From the NCBI RefSeq assembly GCF_013403865.1, contig NZ_JABFDK010000012.1, forward strand, positions 18,859 to 82,858: a DNA stretch of 64,000 nt. The letters are read 5' to 3'. Both the position numbers and the translations under genes were made by a program. How positions within the stretch are numbered: position 1 is the stretch's first letter; every line of letters begins with the position of its first letter. Source of the DNA: Winogradskyella costae. Lineage in GTDB: Bacteria; Bacteroidota; Bacteroidia; Flavobacteriales; Flavobacteriaceae. Below the pieces are notes generated by a model. The model did no database searches. It was not told the DNA's origin and was given only the letters and a program-made list of their open reading frames with translations. Below are positions 17,210 through 25,776 of this stretch, in pieces.

Positions 17210-19924
17210 ATGAACACATCAAAACTTTTAATACTACTTTTTCTGACCTTGTCTATTAGTTTATTTGCTCAGTCTGAACCACCAATTAAAGGGATCGTTT
17301 TAGATGAAGATAAAGCGCCTTTAGACCTGGTTTCCGTAGCGCTTCTAAAACAAAAGGATTCTACATTTATCAATTATGCGCTTACTGATGTTAAAGGTGA
17401 ATTTGCAATTTTTGATACTCCAAAGGACTCACTGTTACTACAATTTTCATATTTAGGGTATATAACGCATTTTGAGACTATTCATTATAAAAACCAACCT
17501 ATAGATATTGGTAATGTCATTCTTAAAGAAGATACTTATGAATTAGATGCCGTAACGCTATCTGCAGTAATTCCTATTCAAATTAAAGAAGACACAATTG
17601 CTTTTAATGCCAATTCTTTTAAAGTGAACCCAAGTGATAATCTAGAAACGCTTTTAAAAAAATTACCAGGTATAGAGGTTGAATCTAATGGGAAAGTCGT
17701 TGCAAAAGGTGAAGAAGTGACCAAAATATTTGTCGATGGTAAGGAATTTTTTGGCGGAGACCCGGCTATTGTATTAAAAAATTTATCGGCAGATGCCATT
17801 GCAAAAGTTGAAATTATTGATAAAAAAAGTGATGAGGCAGAACTGACAGGAGTCGATGACGGTAACAAACAGGTTGTGATTAATTTCACATTGAAAAAGA
17901 CGAAAAAGAATCAAGGTTTCGGAAAGGTATCCGCAGGTATGGGATTAGATAGCCGCTATTTTGGCAATGCTAACTATAATAAATTTTCGCCAAAAACACA
18001 GTTGGCAGTTATTAGTAAATACAATAATATCAATATTACAGGCTCTAATATTCAGGGATTTTTAGAAAATGCTGATGGTATTGCTGATGAGTCTGATGAT
18101 GATAACAGTACTGCTGCTCAATCAAAAAGTTTAAGTGGGTATTTAAAAACAGGTGTTGTTGGCATTAATATAGGTCATGAGTTTAAAGAGAAAGAGTCTC
18201 TAAATGCGGACTATTTTTATAATCTTTCGGATAATCGTGGCACATCCTTTTCCAAAAGAATTTCTTTTGCCAATACTAATAACTATGATTATGAAGCTGA
18301 TAATAGGTTTAATAAAGAGTCAAATAATCACAATTTTAATTTTAATTATAAAAACAAATCGAATAGGAGTAACAGCCTTACTATTAAAGGGCGTTTAAAT
18401 TCGGATGCACTAACACAGTATTCAATGAGAGATGGATTTTATTATACAGTAGATGGTGATTTAGTAACTTCAAACAAACAAAATTATAGTAATACCACCA
18501 TTAAAAAGTCACTCGACTTTGACATCAATTTCTTTCAAAAATTAGCTAAAATAGGGCGTAGTTTTAGTGTTGGGTTTAAAACCAAAATATACGAGCAAAG
18601 TAAGGACAATGAGCAGGCCACTTTTATAATTAGGAATATTAACACCGATAATCCTTCAAATAGAGACATTTTTGCACTTAGAGATGAAGCGTTTAATAAC
18701 GGTTTGTATAATTTCAATTTTAAATTTACAGAACCCATAGTCGGAAATCATTACCTAAAGTTTCAATTCTTTTTAAGAGTCTTAAATCAAAATGAAGATA
18801 TTTATCAATTTAAAACCTTTGCATCTGATGACGATGAGGATGAACTCCTTAGCTATAAATACAATCATAGAGAAAGTAGTTTGCAAAATCGATTTGGCTA
18901 TAGTTATAGCACTAAAAAATTGAATATATTTTCTGGTATTGAGCTTCAAGAGCTCGATCGATCGTTTGGTGTCATTACAGAAGATCGTTTTACTAGTAAC
19001 CAATTTTATGTTAATCCGTTTTCCATAGTGCAATACAGACCTCAAAATGGTGTAAAATACCGTTTGGTCTATAATAGAAAAATACGCAGCCCACGAACTT
19101 CAGAAAGCTCAACAGTTATCAATGATCTCAATCCTTTTTACATAAGAAAAGGAAATCCTCAGTTAAAAACAGAAAAGACGGACGATATTTCTTTAATTGC
19201 TAATATCTTCAATTACAAATCATCATTAAACTTTACAAGTAGGATTAAGTACCAGTTTTCAAAGGATGCTATTATTCAAAACATTGCTATAGACGATGAC
19301 TTTGTTAAAACGAGAAGCTATATCAATAGTGGAGAGCGACAACGATTGTCCGCTTATTTTAATTTTAGTAAAAAAATAAAAGGCTTAGGAATTCGCTATG
19401 CTATAACCAATAGCAGTTTTTATAATACGTCAACGTCATTAATTAACTTACAACTTAACGATGTGGTTTCAAAAGATATCTCAATGGGGTTCTCTTTAGA
19501 AAACGCGAATAAGAATGTTGTAGACTTAAAACTAGGGACTAATTATAGCGTTAATAATACGTCATTTTCTATAGAGCAAGACCTCAATAGAACCTATAGA
19601 AAGCAACATTACTATTCCGCTATGGATTATGATTTTACAGAGAAACTAAATTTTAATACCCAATTTGATTATTTCGTATTTTCAGATAATCAGTTTGCTA
19701 CAGATTTGCAACTTCCTATATGGAATATGGCTATTTCCTATAGTATTGGAAATGGCCCTAATAGTCTTAAACTGGTTTTTATAGATCTTCTTGATAAAAA
19801 CGTTGATTTCGAAAGACGAAGCACGACTAACTTTTTTGAAGAAACCACCTCAGAAAGTTTAGGACGCTATATGATCTTGAGCTACACTTACCGATTAGGT
19901 AACCGAAAGCAACAAAACGATTAG
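17210..19924 (+). CDS. Outer-membrane beta-barrel protein, TonB-receptor-like
   Basis: A 904-residue outer-membrane protein. Order: signal peptide (about 1-21, ending LFAQ); a carboxypeptidase-regulatory-like beta domain (about 25-110, with PPIKGIVLDEDKAPLDLVSV and FSYLGYITH); a plug-like region (about 130-225, with LETLLKKLPGIEVESNGKV and VDGKEFFGGDPA); then a large barrel rich in aromatic beta strands. This order is seen in the Bacteroidota outer-membrane-protein beta-barrel family related to TonB-dependent receptors (often called OMP_b-brl). No SusD-like gene follows. It may import a ligand or act in envelope upkeep; the cargo is unknown. It stands alone between the two T9SS genes and a decayed gene remnant, so its link to the polysaccharide system rests on position only. 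Confidence 0.8.
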   Translation: MNTSKLLILLFLTLSISLFAQSEPPIKGIVLDEDKAPLDLVSVALLKQKDSTFINYALTDVKGEFAIFDTPKDSLLLQFSYLGYITHFETIHYKNQPIDIGNVILKEDTYELDAVTLSAVIPIQIKEDTIAFNANSFKVNPSDNLETLLKKLPGIEVESNGKVVAKGEEVTKIFVDGKEFFGGDPAIVLKNLSADAIAKVEIIDKKSDEAELTGVDDGNKQVVINFTLKKTKKNQGFGKVSAGMGLDSRYFGNANYNKFSPKTQLAVISKYNNINITGSNIQGFLENADGIADESDDDNSTAAQSKSLSGYLKTGVVGINIGHEFKEKESLNADYFYNLSDNRGTSFSKRISFANTNNYDYEADNRFNKESNNHNFNFNYKNKSNRSNSLTIKGRLNSDALTQYSMRDGFYYTVDGDLVTSNKQNYSNTTIKKSLDFDINFFQKLAKIGRSFSVGFKTKIYEQSKDNEQATFIIRNINTDNPSNRDIFALRDEAFNNGLYNFNFKFTEPIVGNHYLKFQFFLRVLNQNEDIYQFKTFASDDDEDELLSYKYNHRESSLQNRFGYSYSTKKLNIFSGIELQELDRSFGVITEDRFTSNQFYVNPFSIVQYRPQNGVKYRLVYNRKIRSPRTSESSTVINDLNPFYIRKGNPQLKTEKTDDISLIANIFNYKSSLNFTSRIKYQFSKDAIIQNIAIDDDFVKTRSYINSGERQRLSAYFNFSKKIKGLGIRYAITNSSFYNTSTSLINLQLNDVVSKDISMGFSLENANKNVVDLKLGTNYSVNNTSFSIEQDLNRTYRKQHYYSAMDYDFTEKLNFNTQFDYFVFSDNQFATDLQLPIWNMAISYSIGNGPNSLKLVFIDLLDKNVDFERRSTTNFFEETTSESLGRYMILSYTYRLGNRKQQND

Positions 19925-19950
19925 AATTCTAAGAAAACAATAGAAAGCAG

Positions 19951-20180
19951 TCTTATTCCTTCAATAATTTTAAAGTCGATTTACTATCGCCTTCATATAA
20001 AACGTGCGAAAAGGATAGGTCGGTTGTTGCGGTTTGAGATATCGATGTCTTAATACTAATTGTCGAATTCGAATGTTTTTGCATTAGGTAAATTACGCAA
20101 AACACGAGTTGCTAATTCTTTGTGCTGTCTAAATTTGCCGTTTACCAATAGAAGTAAAATAGATCCTGGAGAACTCAAAA
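19951..20180 (-). pseudogene. Decayed T9SS sorting-domain remnant
   Basis: The sequence TTATTCCTTCAATAATTTTA and the bases after it repeat, almost base for base at first, the 3' end of the sulfatase gene at 20434. On the minus strand the remnant reads ...YEGDSKSTLKLLKE then stop, against HEDGSKSTLKLLKE in the intact gene. Similarity fades further upstream (SISQTATTDL where the intact gene has DISELKTGLY), and an in-frame stop appears about 55 codons before the end. The usual Gly-x-Tyr of a working T9SS tail is gone. It is best explained as what is left of a second gene of the same kind, or of a partial duplication. No start is present. Confidence 0.75.
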
Positions 20181-20354
20181 CCTCAGTAATTATAGTGTCT
20201 TCATCTTGTAATTATGGCGAAAAAAAAGGCATATTTATGTATGTTGCGATTGAACCGTTTTTAATCCAAGTTATCTGCCACTAAATATTTGGTTTTATTC
20301 ATACATTGCATATTATCATTTTATTTCGTCAACTTTAGAATCGTTAATTGACAC

Positions 20355-20416
20355 TAAAAAAAAATGCCCTTTCGCATCAGATAACGTATCTCTTCGATGC
20401 AAAAGGGCAATTTTTA
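20355..20416 (-). terminator. Intrinsic terminator after the T9SS-tailed sulfatase
   Basis: TGCCCTTTCGCATC (20365-20378) pairs with GATGCAAAAGGGCA (20396-20409) with a single mismatch and a 17-base loop. On the minus strand it is followed by a run of T, fitting termination of the sulfatase whose stop is at 20434. The plus-strand side also has T after the stem, so it may work both ways. Confidence 0.8.
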
Positions 20417-20433
20417 ATTCTATAAAATTGAAC

Positions 20434-23391
20434 TTATTCCTTCAATAATTTTAAAGTCGATTTACTACCATCTTCATGTATGACTTGCAAAAAGTATAAG
20501 CCTGTTTTGAGCTCTGAGATATCGATGTCTTGATACTGATTATTAAATTCGTATGCTTTAGCGCCATGTACACTATACAATACACCTGATGCTACGGATT
20601 TTGAAAGACTAAAAGTGCCTTTAACCGGATTAGGAAATAATTTAAGTGCTTCTCTATTATCTAGCACCTCATCAACTCCTAAGCTACTTAAGTCTAAATG
20701 ATATGTAACAGCGTAAACTCTAAATCTTGGTGTAGTATCTATAGTAGCATTGGAAAGGTTAGTTACTAAAAACTCCATAGTTTGCGCCGCTTCAGTTATT
20801 GTTGTTGGCGTATCAAATTCATAATTTAAATCAGCTGTACTGTTCGTACTTGTGTATTCAAAACTTTGAGTTTCGCCGCCAATAGTAACATCAAAGTTTG
20901 CCGTATCACCTGCAAGTGACCGCACTCTAAATACTATCTTTTCACATAATACAGATTCAGTAGCTTTTACATTGATATTAAAACCATCGCCTCCGCCTTC
21001 TGTTCTCATTTGTACAAATGCACCACCAGTAGTGGTATTTCCTATCAATTCTGCATATACATCTGTACTTTCTGGTTCAAATTGTTGTTCTTCTTCCGTT
21101 GTATTAAGCGTTATTTCACTAAGTGGTTGTGTAGCTCCTAAAACATTAAAGAAGAGATCTACAAATCTTACTCTTGGTGTTAACCCACCCGAATTAGAAA
21201 GTGAGGTTGTGATGACCTGTATTTCTTTAGATGACTGTGTAAATGTCACTGGAGTATCAAATTCAAATAATTCTGGAGTATTATTATTTGTACTTGTATA
21301 TGTAAAACTTTGTGTTTCTCCATCAATAATAATATCAACATTTACAGTATCTGCTGATTGAGATATAATTCCTAATGTAATTTTATCACAAGTTATAGTT
21401 TCAACATCTGCAGGAGCTTTTACATAAAATTTTGCTCCATCTCCGCCTTCTTCAGTCCTTGCTTGTAAATAAGCTGTACCACCTATAGTTGTATTCCCAA
21501 TTAACTCAGCATATTCATCTACTACTTTAAAAGCTTGTTCTCCAACAGCGTTAGCAAGTATTATCTTATAAGGGTTAAATATTGATATGGCATCCGATAT
21601 GACTACAAAATTATTTTCATCTATTAACGTAAACACAACTCCTGTAGCTACTTCTGGCACATCGGCTGTAATCACGTTACCATCTATGGTTGCAGGAAGT
21701 TCAAACCACTCTTCTTCTGGTGTGTCTACTTCTTCTATCCTATAAAGCAAATAAGCCGTTTCAATAATTGCATCTCCAGGATTAGTAGTTAGCGTTGCTG
21801 TGGCTACACCTGTATTTTCATCATAAACTGTTGAAGTTATAGAAGGAACAATATCTTGATTAACTAAAGGATCACCATTATAATCTGGATTAAAATGTGG
21901 TGTTCTTGTATCGTTTTCAGCTAAAAGCGTCTCTAGGTTTAAGATCATTTCATTTTTAAGCGATACAGGCATGGTATCTATAACATCCACCATCTCTTCG
22001 ATATCACTGTCAGATCCATCGTCATTATATAATTGGTAGGCTTTATAATAATCTCCGTTATCATAGATTTTATACAATTTATAATTTCCACTTCTAATAG
22101 CTGAAGATGCTCTTTCGTCTTGTCCATGTGGGTAATGCCAAAAAAGGTCTGTTCTTTCAGTATTGTCACTATTTTTTATTTCTGTTTCAGTGCCACTTAA
22201 AAAAGGAAATAAACTTACACCATCTAAATTGTTCAGAACATTTGCATCAAGAACGGCATCTGCTCCAGTAACCTCCATAATTGTAGGATAAAAATCTAAA
22301 TGAGAAACTATGTTATCATATACTTGATTTTCCACAATACCAGGTCCAGTTATAACAAATGGCGTACGCAAACCGCCTTCTTTGGTGTGTGTTTTCCCTA
22401 AATCTAAAGGAAAGTTATCTGTAATAATTTCTGACCCATGATTTTCTGCACCTCCATTATCTGAAGCAAATATGATATACGTTGTATCAAATAATTTCAT
22501 CCCTGGATTTCTTGGGTCATCAGTCTCTTTTAAATAATCTACTACTCTCCCTAAACTCCAATCTAAACTCGCAATCATCGCTCCATAATAGGGATTTGTT
22601 TGGCCTGGAGTGGTAATATTTGCATCTGTTGTAGGCACAGGAATTCCTAATTTATCACAATAATATTCTAGTAATGCTAAATCTCTTGTTTGTATTGGTG
22701 AGTGAACTAACCAGTGAGCCATGTATAGAAAAAAGGGTTCCTCTTTGTTATCATCCATAAAATCCAATGCTAGTTCTGTTACAGCATCATAAGGTCTTCC
22801 ATCTGCGTCTAATCGATAAGGATCATCTTCTGCATCTGTAGCAAAGTCAACAGATCGGTCTCCCATACTTCTCGTAATTCCTCTATCGGTGTCCTGATAA
22901 TCAAACCCTTGGTCTACAGCTTCCGGATAAATATTGTGATTAGCTGCCATATGCCATTTACCAACATGACCAGATACATATCCTAAAGGATTTAATGCTT
23001 CAGCTATGGTCACTTCGTCTAGTTGTAATCTACCAGGATAATATGACTCTATAGTTTTATTTGAAAGTTTAACTTTAGGTATTTGCCCTCCTGCGACATG
23101 AGTCATTTTGGTTTTAAGAGGCATTCTACCACTCATTGTACCTCCTCTTGACGGTGCACAAGTTGGTGCTGAAGCATAGGCTTGTGAAAAATTAGCTCCA
23201 TCCTCAGCCAATGCTAACATATTAGGTGTTTCCCAAGGAACAACATCTCCAACATCATTTAACTGAGTGTCCTGCCAGCCTAGATCATCTGCATAAATAA
23301 AAACAATATTTGGTTTAATTATCTCTTGACCATTTATTTGTGGTAAAAAAAGAATGCTGAATAATAAAAGTAGTGTTGTGTTTCTCATCAT
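20434..23391 (-). CDS. S1-family sulfatase with two tandem beta modules and a T9SS tail
   Basis: At 985 residues this is by far the longest sulfatase here. Signal peptide (about 1-21); sulfatase domain with metal pair Asp35-Asp36 in YADDLGWQD, active-site Cys78 in PTCAPSRGGTMSG and the later ASDNGGAEN motif; a GWQD-group C-terminal beta domain (to about 605, with VVFTLIDENNFVV); two tandem repeats of a module of about 125 residues (about 617-745 and 775-895), each starting YAELIGNTT and containing GETQSF and EYTSTN or TYTSTN; then a T9SS sorting domain (about 912-985) with LFPNPVKGTF. The T9SS tail puts it on the cell surface, unlike the other ten sulfatases. The repeats resemble module A of the proteins at 14586 and 15673 and may bind the polymer. 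It is probably co-transcribed with the upstream gene at 23450-25402 (58-base gap). Confidence 0.92.
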   Translation of the reverse strand: MMRNTTLLLLFSILFLPQINGQEIIKPNIVFIYADDLGWQDTQLNDVGDVVPWETPNMLALAEDGANFSQAYASAPTCAPSRGGTMSGRMPLKTKMTHVAGGQIPKVKLSNKTIESYYPGRLQLDEVTIAEALNPLGYVSGHVGKWHMAANHNIYPEAVDQGFDYQDTDRGITRSMGDRSVDFATDAEDDPYRLDADGRPYDAVTELALDFMDDNKEEPFFLYMAHWLVHSPIQTRDLALLEYYCDKLGIPVPTTDANITTPGQTNPYYGAMIASLDWSLGRVVDYLKETDDPRNPGMKLFDTTYIIFASDNGGAENHGSEIITDNFPLDLGKTHTKEGGLRTPFVITGPGIVENQVYDNIVSHLDFYPTIMEVTGADAVLDANVLNNLDGVSLFPFLSGTETEIKNSDNTERTDLFWHYPHGQDERASSAIRSGNYKLYKIYDNGDYYKAYQLYNDDGSDSDIEEMVDVIDTMPVSLKNEMILNLETLLAENDTRTPHFNPDYNGDPLVNQDIVPSITSTVYDENTGVATATLTTNPGDAIIETAYLLYRIEEVDTPEEEWFELPATIDGNVITADVPEVATGVVFTLIDENNFVVISDAISIFNPYKIILANAVGEQAFKVVDEYAELIGNTTIGGTAYLQARTEEGGDGAKFYVKAPADVETITCDKITLGIISQSADTVNVDIIIDGETQSFTYTSTNNNTPELFEFDTPVTFTQSSKEIQVITTSLSNSGGLTPRVRFVDLFFNVLGATQPLSEITLNTTEEEQQFEPESTDVYAELIGNTTTGGAFVQMRTEGGGDGFNINVKATESVLCEKIVFRVRSLAGDTANFDVTIGGETQSFEYTSTNSTADLNYEFDTPTTITEAAQTMEFLVTNLSNATIDTTPRFRVYAVTYHLDLSSLGVDEVLDNREALKLFPNPVKGTFSLSKSVASGVLYSVHGAKAYEFNNQYQDIDISELKTGLYFLQVIHEDGSKSTLKLLKE

Positions 23392-23449
23392 AAAATTAGT
23401 TTATTTAAAAAAGTTTTATCAAAAATTACATTAGTTACAAATACTTATT

Positions 23450-25402
23450 TTACTTGGATACTATTATTTTTCGAGTGATGCTATAATTATTTCCATTCGA
23501 AAGCTTAATAAGGTAAATTCCTGATTTTAAAGTAGACACATCTAATTGTGTGGTCGTCGTGCCATTAGTCCATGTTTTATTCAGTACTTTAGTTCCTAGT
23601 ACGTTTAGGACCGTTATGTTATTTATATCTGTAGTTGTTCTAGAAATTGTGAGTCGATCAGCTACTGGGTTGGGATACAACTTAACATCTGATTGATTAG
23701 TAAATTCATATGAATTTGTACTTAGCGTTTCACCGACTAGATAAGCCCCATCTGGTCTTACATATGGTTCAAAATCGGGTACAGGACTAGAAAGAAGTCT
23801 ATCGTTAATTGCTTTCATAATAAGCATTTCATCAGCCATCATATGGCCTTCATCAGCATTAGCATTAGATATTGTAGTTGCAAAGGTAACACCAGCATTG
23901 GCATCTATTAGAATTTTAGTAAATCTGTAAGCATCTTCTATTCCAAATATTAAATTTGCGGAACTAACATGCCATTTATCTCTAATAGGAAACCATGCAT
24001 GTTTTAATACTTGTTTTTTTTCATACATTGACCAAGGATTACCAACCATAGCAGGTAATGTAAACTCTTCGTATCCCCAAGAATTTGGTGGAGCACCACC
24101 AGCTAACGCAGAGACATGTCCTCTTGTAAAATCTTGAGAAGTATTGTTTCCTCTAAAGTTTGATACATCATAGTCTCTATCATCTTCATCATCAACTCCA
24201 TCAGAATCAACGGCAACTAATACGCCATCTATATAATGTTTATGACCAAACTCAGACACTGACATAGCAGCTCCAGGATCGGCATCTTTAAACATTTGAA
24301 CAAAATCTTCTAAATTTCCATCGTCAAGAAGTACTCCTGTTGTATCAAACCAATATCCATCAGCATACTCTGCTATCGCAGGAATAAATCCTTGAACTAA
24401 ATCTCTGTAAGCTAAATATTCATCTCCATTAAAATTAGCTGTATAATAATCTACCCAAGCCGCTTTCGTTTCATCACTTGCTCTATCTAAATAGTTAGAA
24501 GATATGTACAAAATAATCTTCTTATCTGCATCTTTAAATGTTTGCAAGACGTCCAGCATGATTTGTTGATTCTCTGCAGTAGGAACTAAACTTTCGTGTA
24601 TCTCTGTAGCTACATCTACATTAGTATTATCTCTCATTGTAAAATAATGAGAGTGTGCAAAATAACTAAGGTTTGTAATAACGTGCCCTGCAGCTGGAAG
24701 TTCAGCAACAACCTCTTGCGCACCTCCTAATGGGTCATGGCCTGTAGCAACTTCTGCATCTAACCTTTCACCACCAAAAACAGGAAATGTAACTCCCCAT
24801 GAACCCTGTAACCAAGCAGCTGGATGATTTCCTACGGTAGCGGTTTGATCTGTTGATCCGTATATCTCATCTATATAATAAGTCATGGCTGGTTCTTCTA
24901 TACTACCATTAGCAAAACCTATTGTCATAAGGTCATAGCCATCAACATGTGGAACCACAATATTTTCAAAATGAAACGTAAACGTTTCCCATTCTTGTCC
25001 AACTGTAAAATTCAATTGTTCATAAACACGTTGTCCTTCATCAGAACTATCAAAAAACACTCTTAATTTTGAATTGTTTGTAGTTAGCTCATCAGTAGGT
25101 ATATCAATATAGGCTTTAAACGTAACTGTATAATCGGTTAAATCTGTTACGTAATTGAATAAATTAAATTCCAAAAAATCTTGTGTACCTTCAACTCTAT
25201 TAAATTTAGAGACAATAGTGTGTGTATTAATTCCTGAAGTATTAGGGTTTGGAATGTTTCCTGTTAAATTTGTAGGTACATCTTCTTCGGCTGTAAACTC
25301 AATTTTACGCGTATTCGTTTGATCTTCTAACCACAAAAATTGTGCATTAGAAATCTGTACAAATGATATTGAAAATAAAAAAATATATAAAAACTTTGAC
25401 AT
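23450..25402 (-). CDS. T9SS-exported protein with an unassigned TIM-barrel-like glycosidase core, second copy
   Basis: A 650-residue paralogue of the protein at 10243-12168. Signal peptide (about 1-20, ending SNAQ), module B (about 21-180, FLWLEDQTN, SKLRVFFDSS, WETFTFHFE), core (about 195-545) and T9SS tail (about 575-650, LYPNPVADRL). The core repeats the shared landmarks: GSWGVTFPVFGG, AGHVITNLSYFAHSHYF, VDVATEIH, DGYWFDT near 347, APPNSWGYEEFTLP, KHAWFPIRDKWHVSSANLIFG without a gap in either copy, and FEPYVRPDGAYLVGE. Conservation of these blocks across divergent copies marks likely active-site loops. Acidic residues in DGYWFDT are candidate catalytic residues. It lies next to the surface sulfatase at 20434, suggesting the two act together outside the cell. 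I cannot assign a glycoside hydrolase family by eye. Confidence 0.75.
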   Translation of the reverse strand: MSKFLYIFLFSISFVQISNAQFLWLEDQTNTRKIEFTAEEDVPTNLTGNIPNPNTSGINTHTIVSKFNRVEGTQDFLEFNLFNYVTDLTDYTVTFKAYIDIPTDELTTNNSKLRVFFDSSDEGQRVYEQLNFTVGQEWETFTFHFENIVVPHVDGYDLMTIGFANGSIEEPAMTYYIDEIYGSTDQTATVGNHPAAWLQGSWGVTFPVFGGERLDAEVATGHDPLGGAQEVVAELPAAGHVITNLSYFAHSHYFTMRDNTNVDVATEIHESLVPTAENQQIMLDVLQTFKDADKKIILYISSNYLDRASDETKAAWVDYYTANFNGDEYLAYRDLVQGFIPAIAEYADGYWFDTTGVLLDDGNLEDFVQMFKDADPGAAMSVSEFGHKHYIDGVLVAVDSDGVDDEDDRDYDVSNFRGNNTSQDFTRGHVSALAGGAPPNSWGYEEFTLPAMVGNPWSMYEKKQVLKHAWFPIRDKWHVSSANLIFGIEDAYRFTKILIDANAGVTFATTISNANADEGHMMADEMLIMKAINDRLLSSPVPDFEPYVRPDGAYLVGETLSTNSYEFTNQSDVKLYPNPVADRLTISRTTTDINNITVLNVLGTKVLNKTWTNGTTTTQLDVSTLKSGIYLIKLSNGNNYSITRKIIVSK

Positions 25403-25776
25403 AACGGTAATTGCTTAATTTATTTAATAGCCTCCAAATAAATCATCATTTTCATAGTTTGAAGACCATGTAAAAATAAGATTAGAGACTTAACTACATT
25501 TTCTCTCATTCACTAAATCATTGCTCTATACTACCAATTTCACGTTATACAGTGGAATAGTGCTATTATTTATATATAGTATTTTAATTCAACCCTTTAA
25601 CCAAAGCGAGACTTAAATCGACCATTTATTTAAATTAAGCAGATTTGCATAGTGGTTTCAATAGCCTCTGAATTGCGTTTTAGTAATGATATAGTTGAGG
25701 TAATATGAATAAATAACAAAAGAAGCACTATAGAATTAAATCCTATTGTGCTTCTTTAAATATGAAATAATTTTAA
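25403..25776. other. Intergenic region between two minus-strand groups
   Basis: A 374-base AT-rich region that should contain the promoter for the T9SS pair at 25402-20434 and holds the terminator of the upstream group (25719-25757). I see no exact promoter consensus, RNA gene or open frame. Confidence 0.5.
25715..25760 (-). terminator. Intrinsic terminator after the sulfatase at 25777
   Basis: AAAGAAGCACTATAG (from about 25719) pairs with CTATTGTGCTTCTTT (to about 25757) with one mismatch and a nine-base loop. On the minus strand the stem is followed by TTGTTATTTATT. It closes the three-gene GH95/sulfatase/sulfatase group. Confidence 0.75.

Larger units (their letters stand above)
19925..20433. 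other. Intergenic region with a gene remnant and terminator
   Basis: A 509-base region between convergent genes. It holds a 12-base palindrome TTAGAATTCTAA near 19922, a decayed copy of a T9SS tail (about 19951-20180, minus strand) and a bidirectional-looking terminator (20355-20415). The 74-codon plus-strand frame at 20060 lies over the remnant and is not credible as a gene. Confidence 0.6.

Noticed and set aside
17210..19924. SusC-type assignment for the 904-aa barrel protein
   Set aside because: There is no SusD partner and its plug and length fit the smaller OMP beta-barrel family better than SusC (usually about 1000 residues or more).
20060..20284. 74-codon plus-strand frame in the gap after the outer-membrane barrel gene
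   Set aside because: It lies partly over the decayed T9SS tail read on the opposite strand and has no signal, domain or start context.
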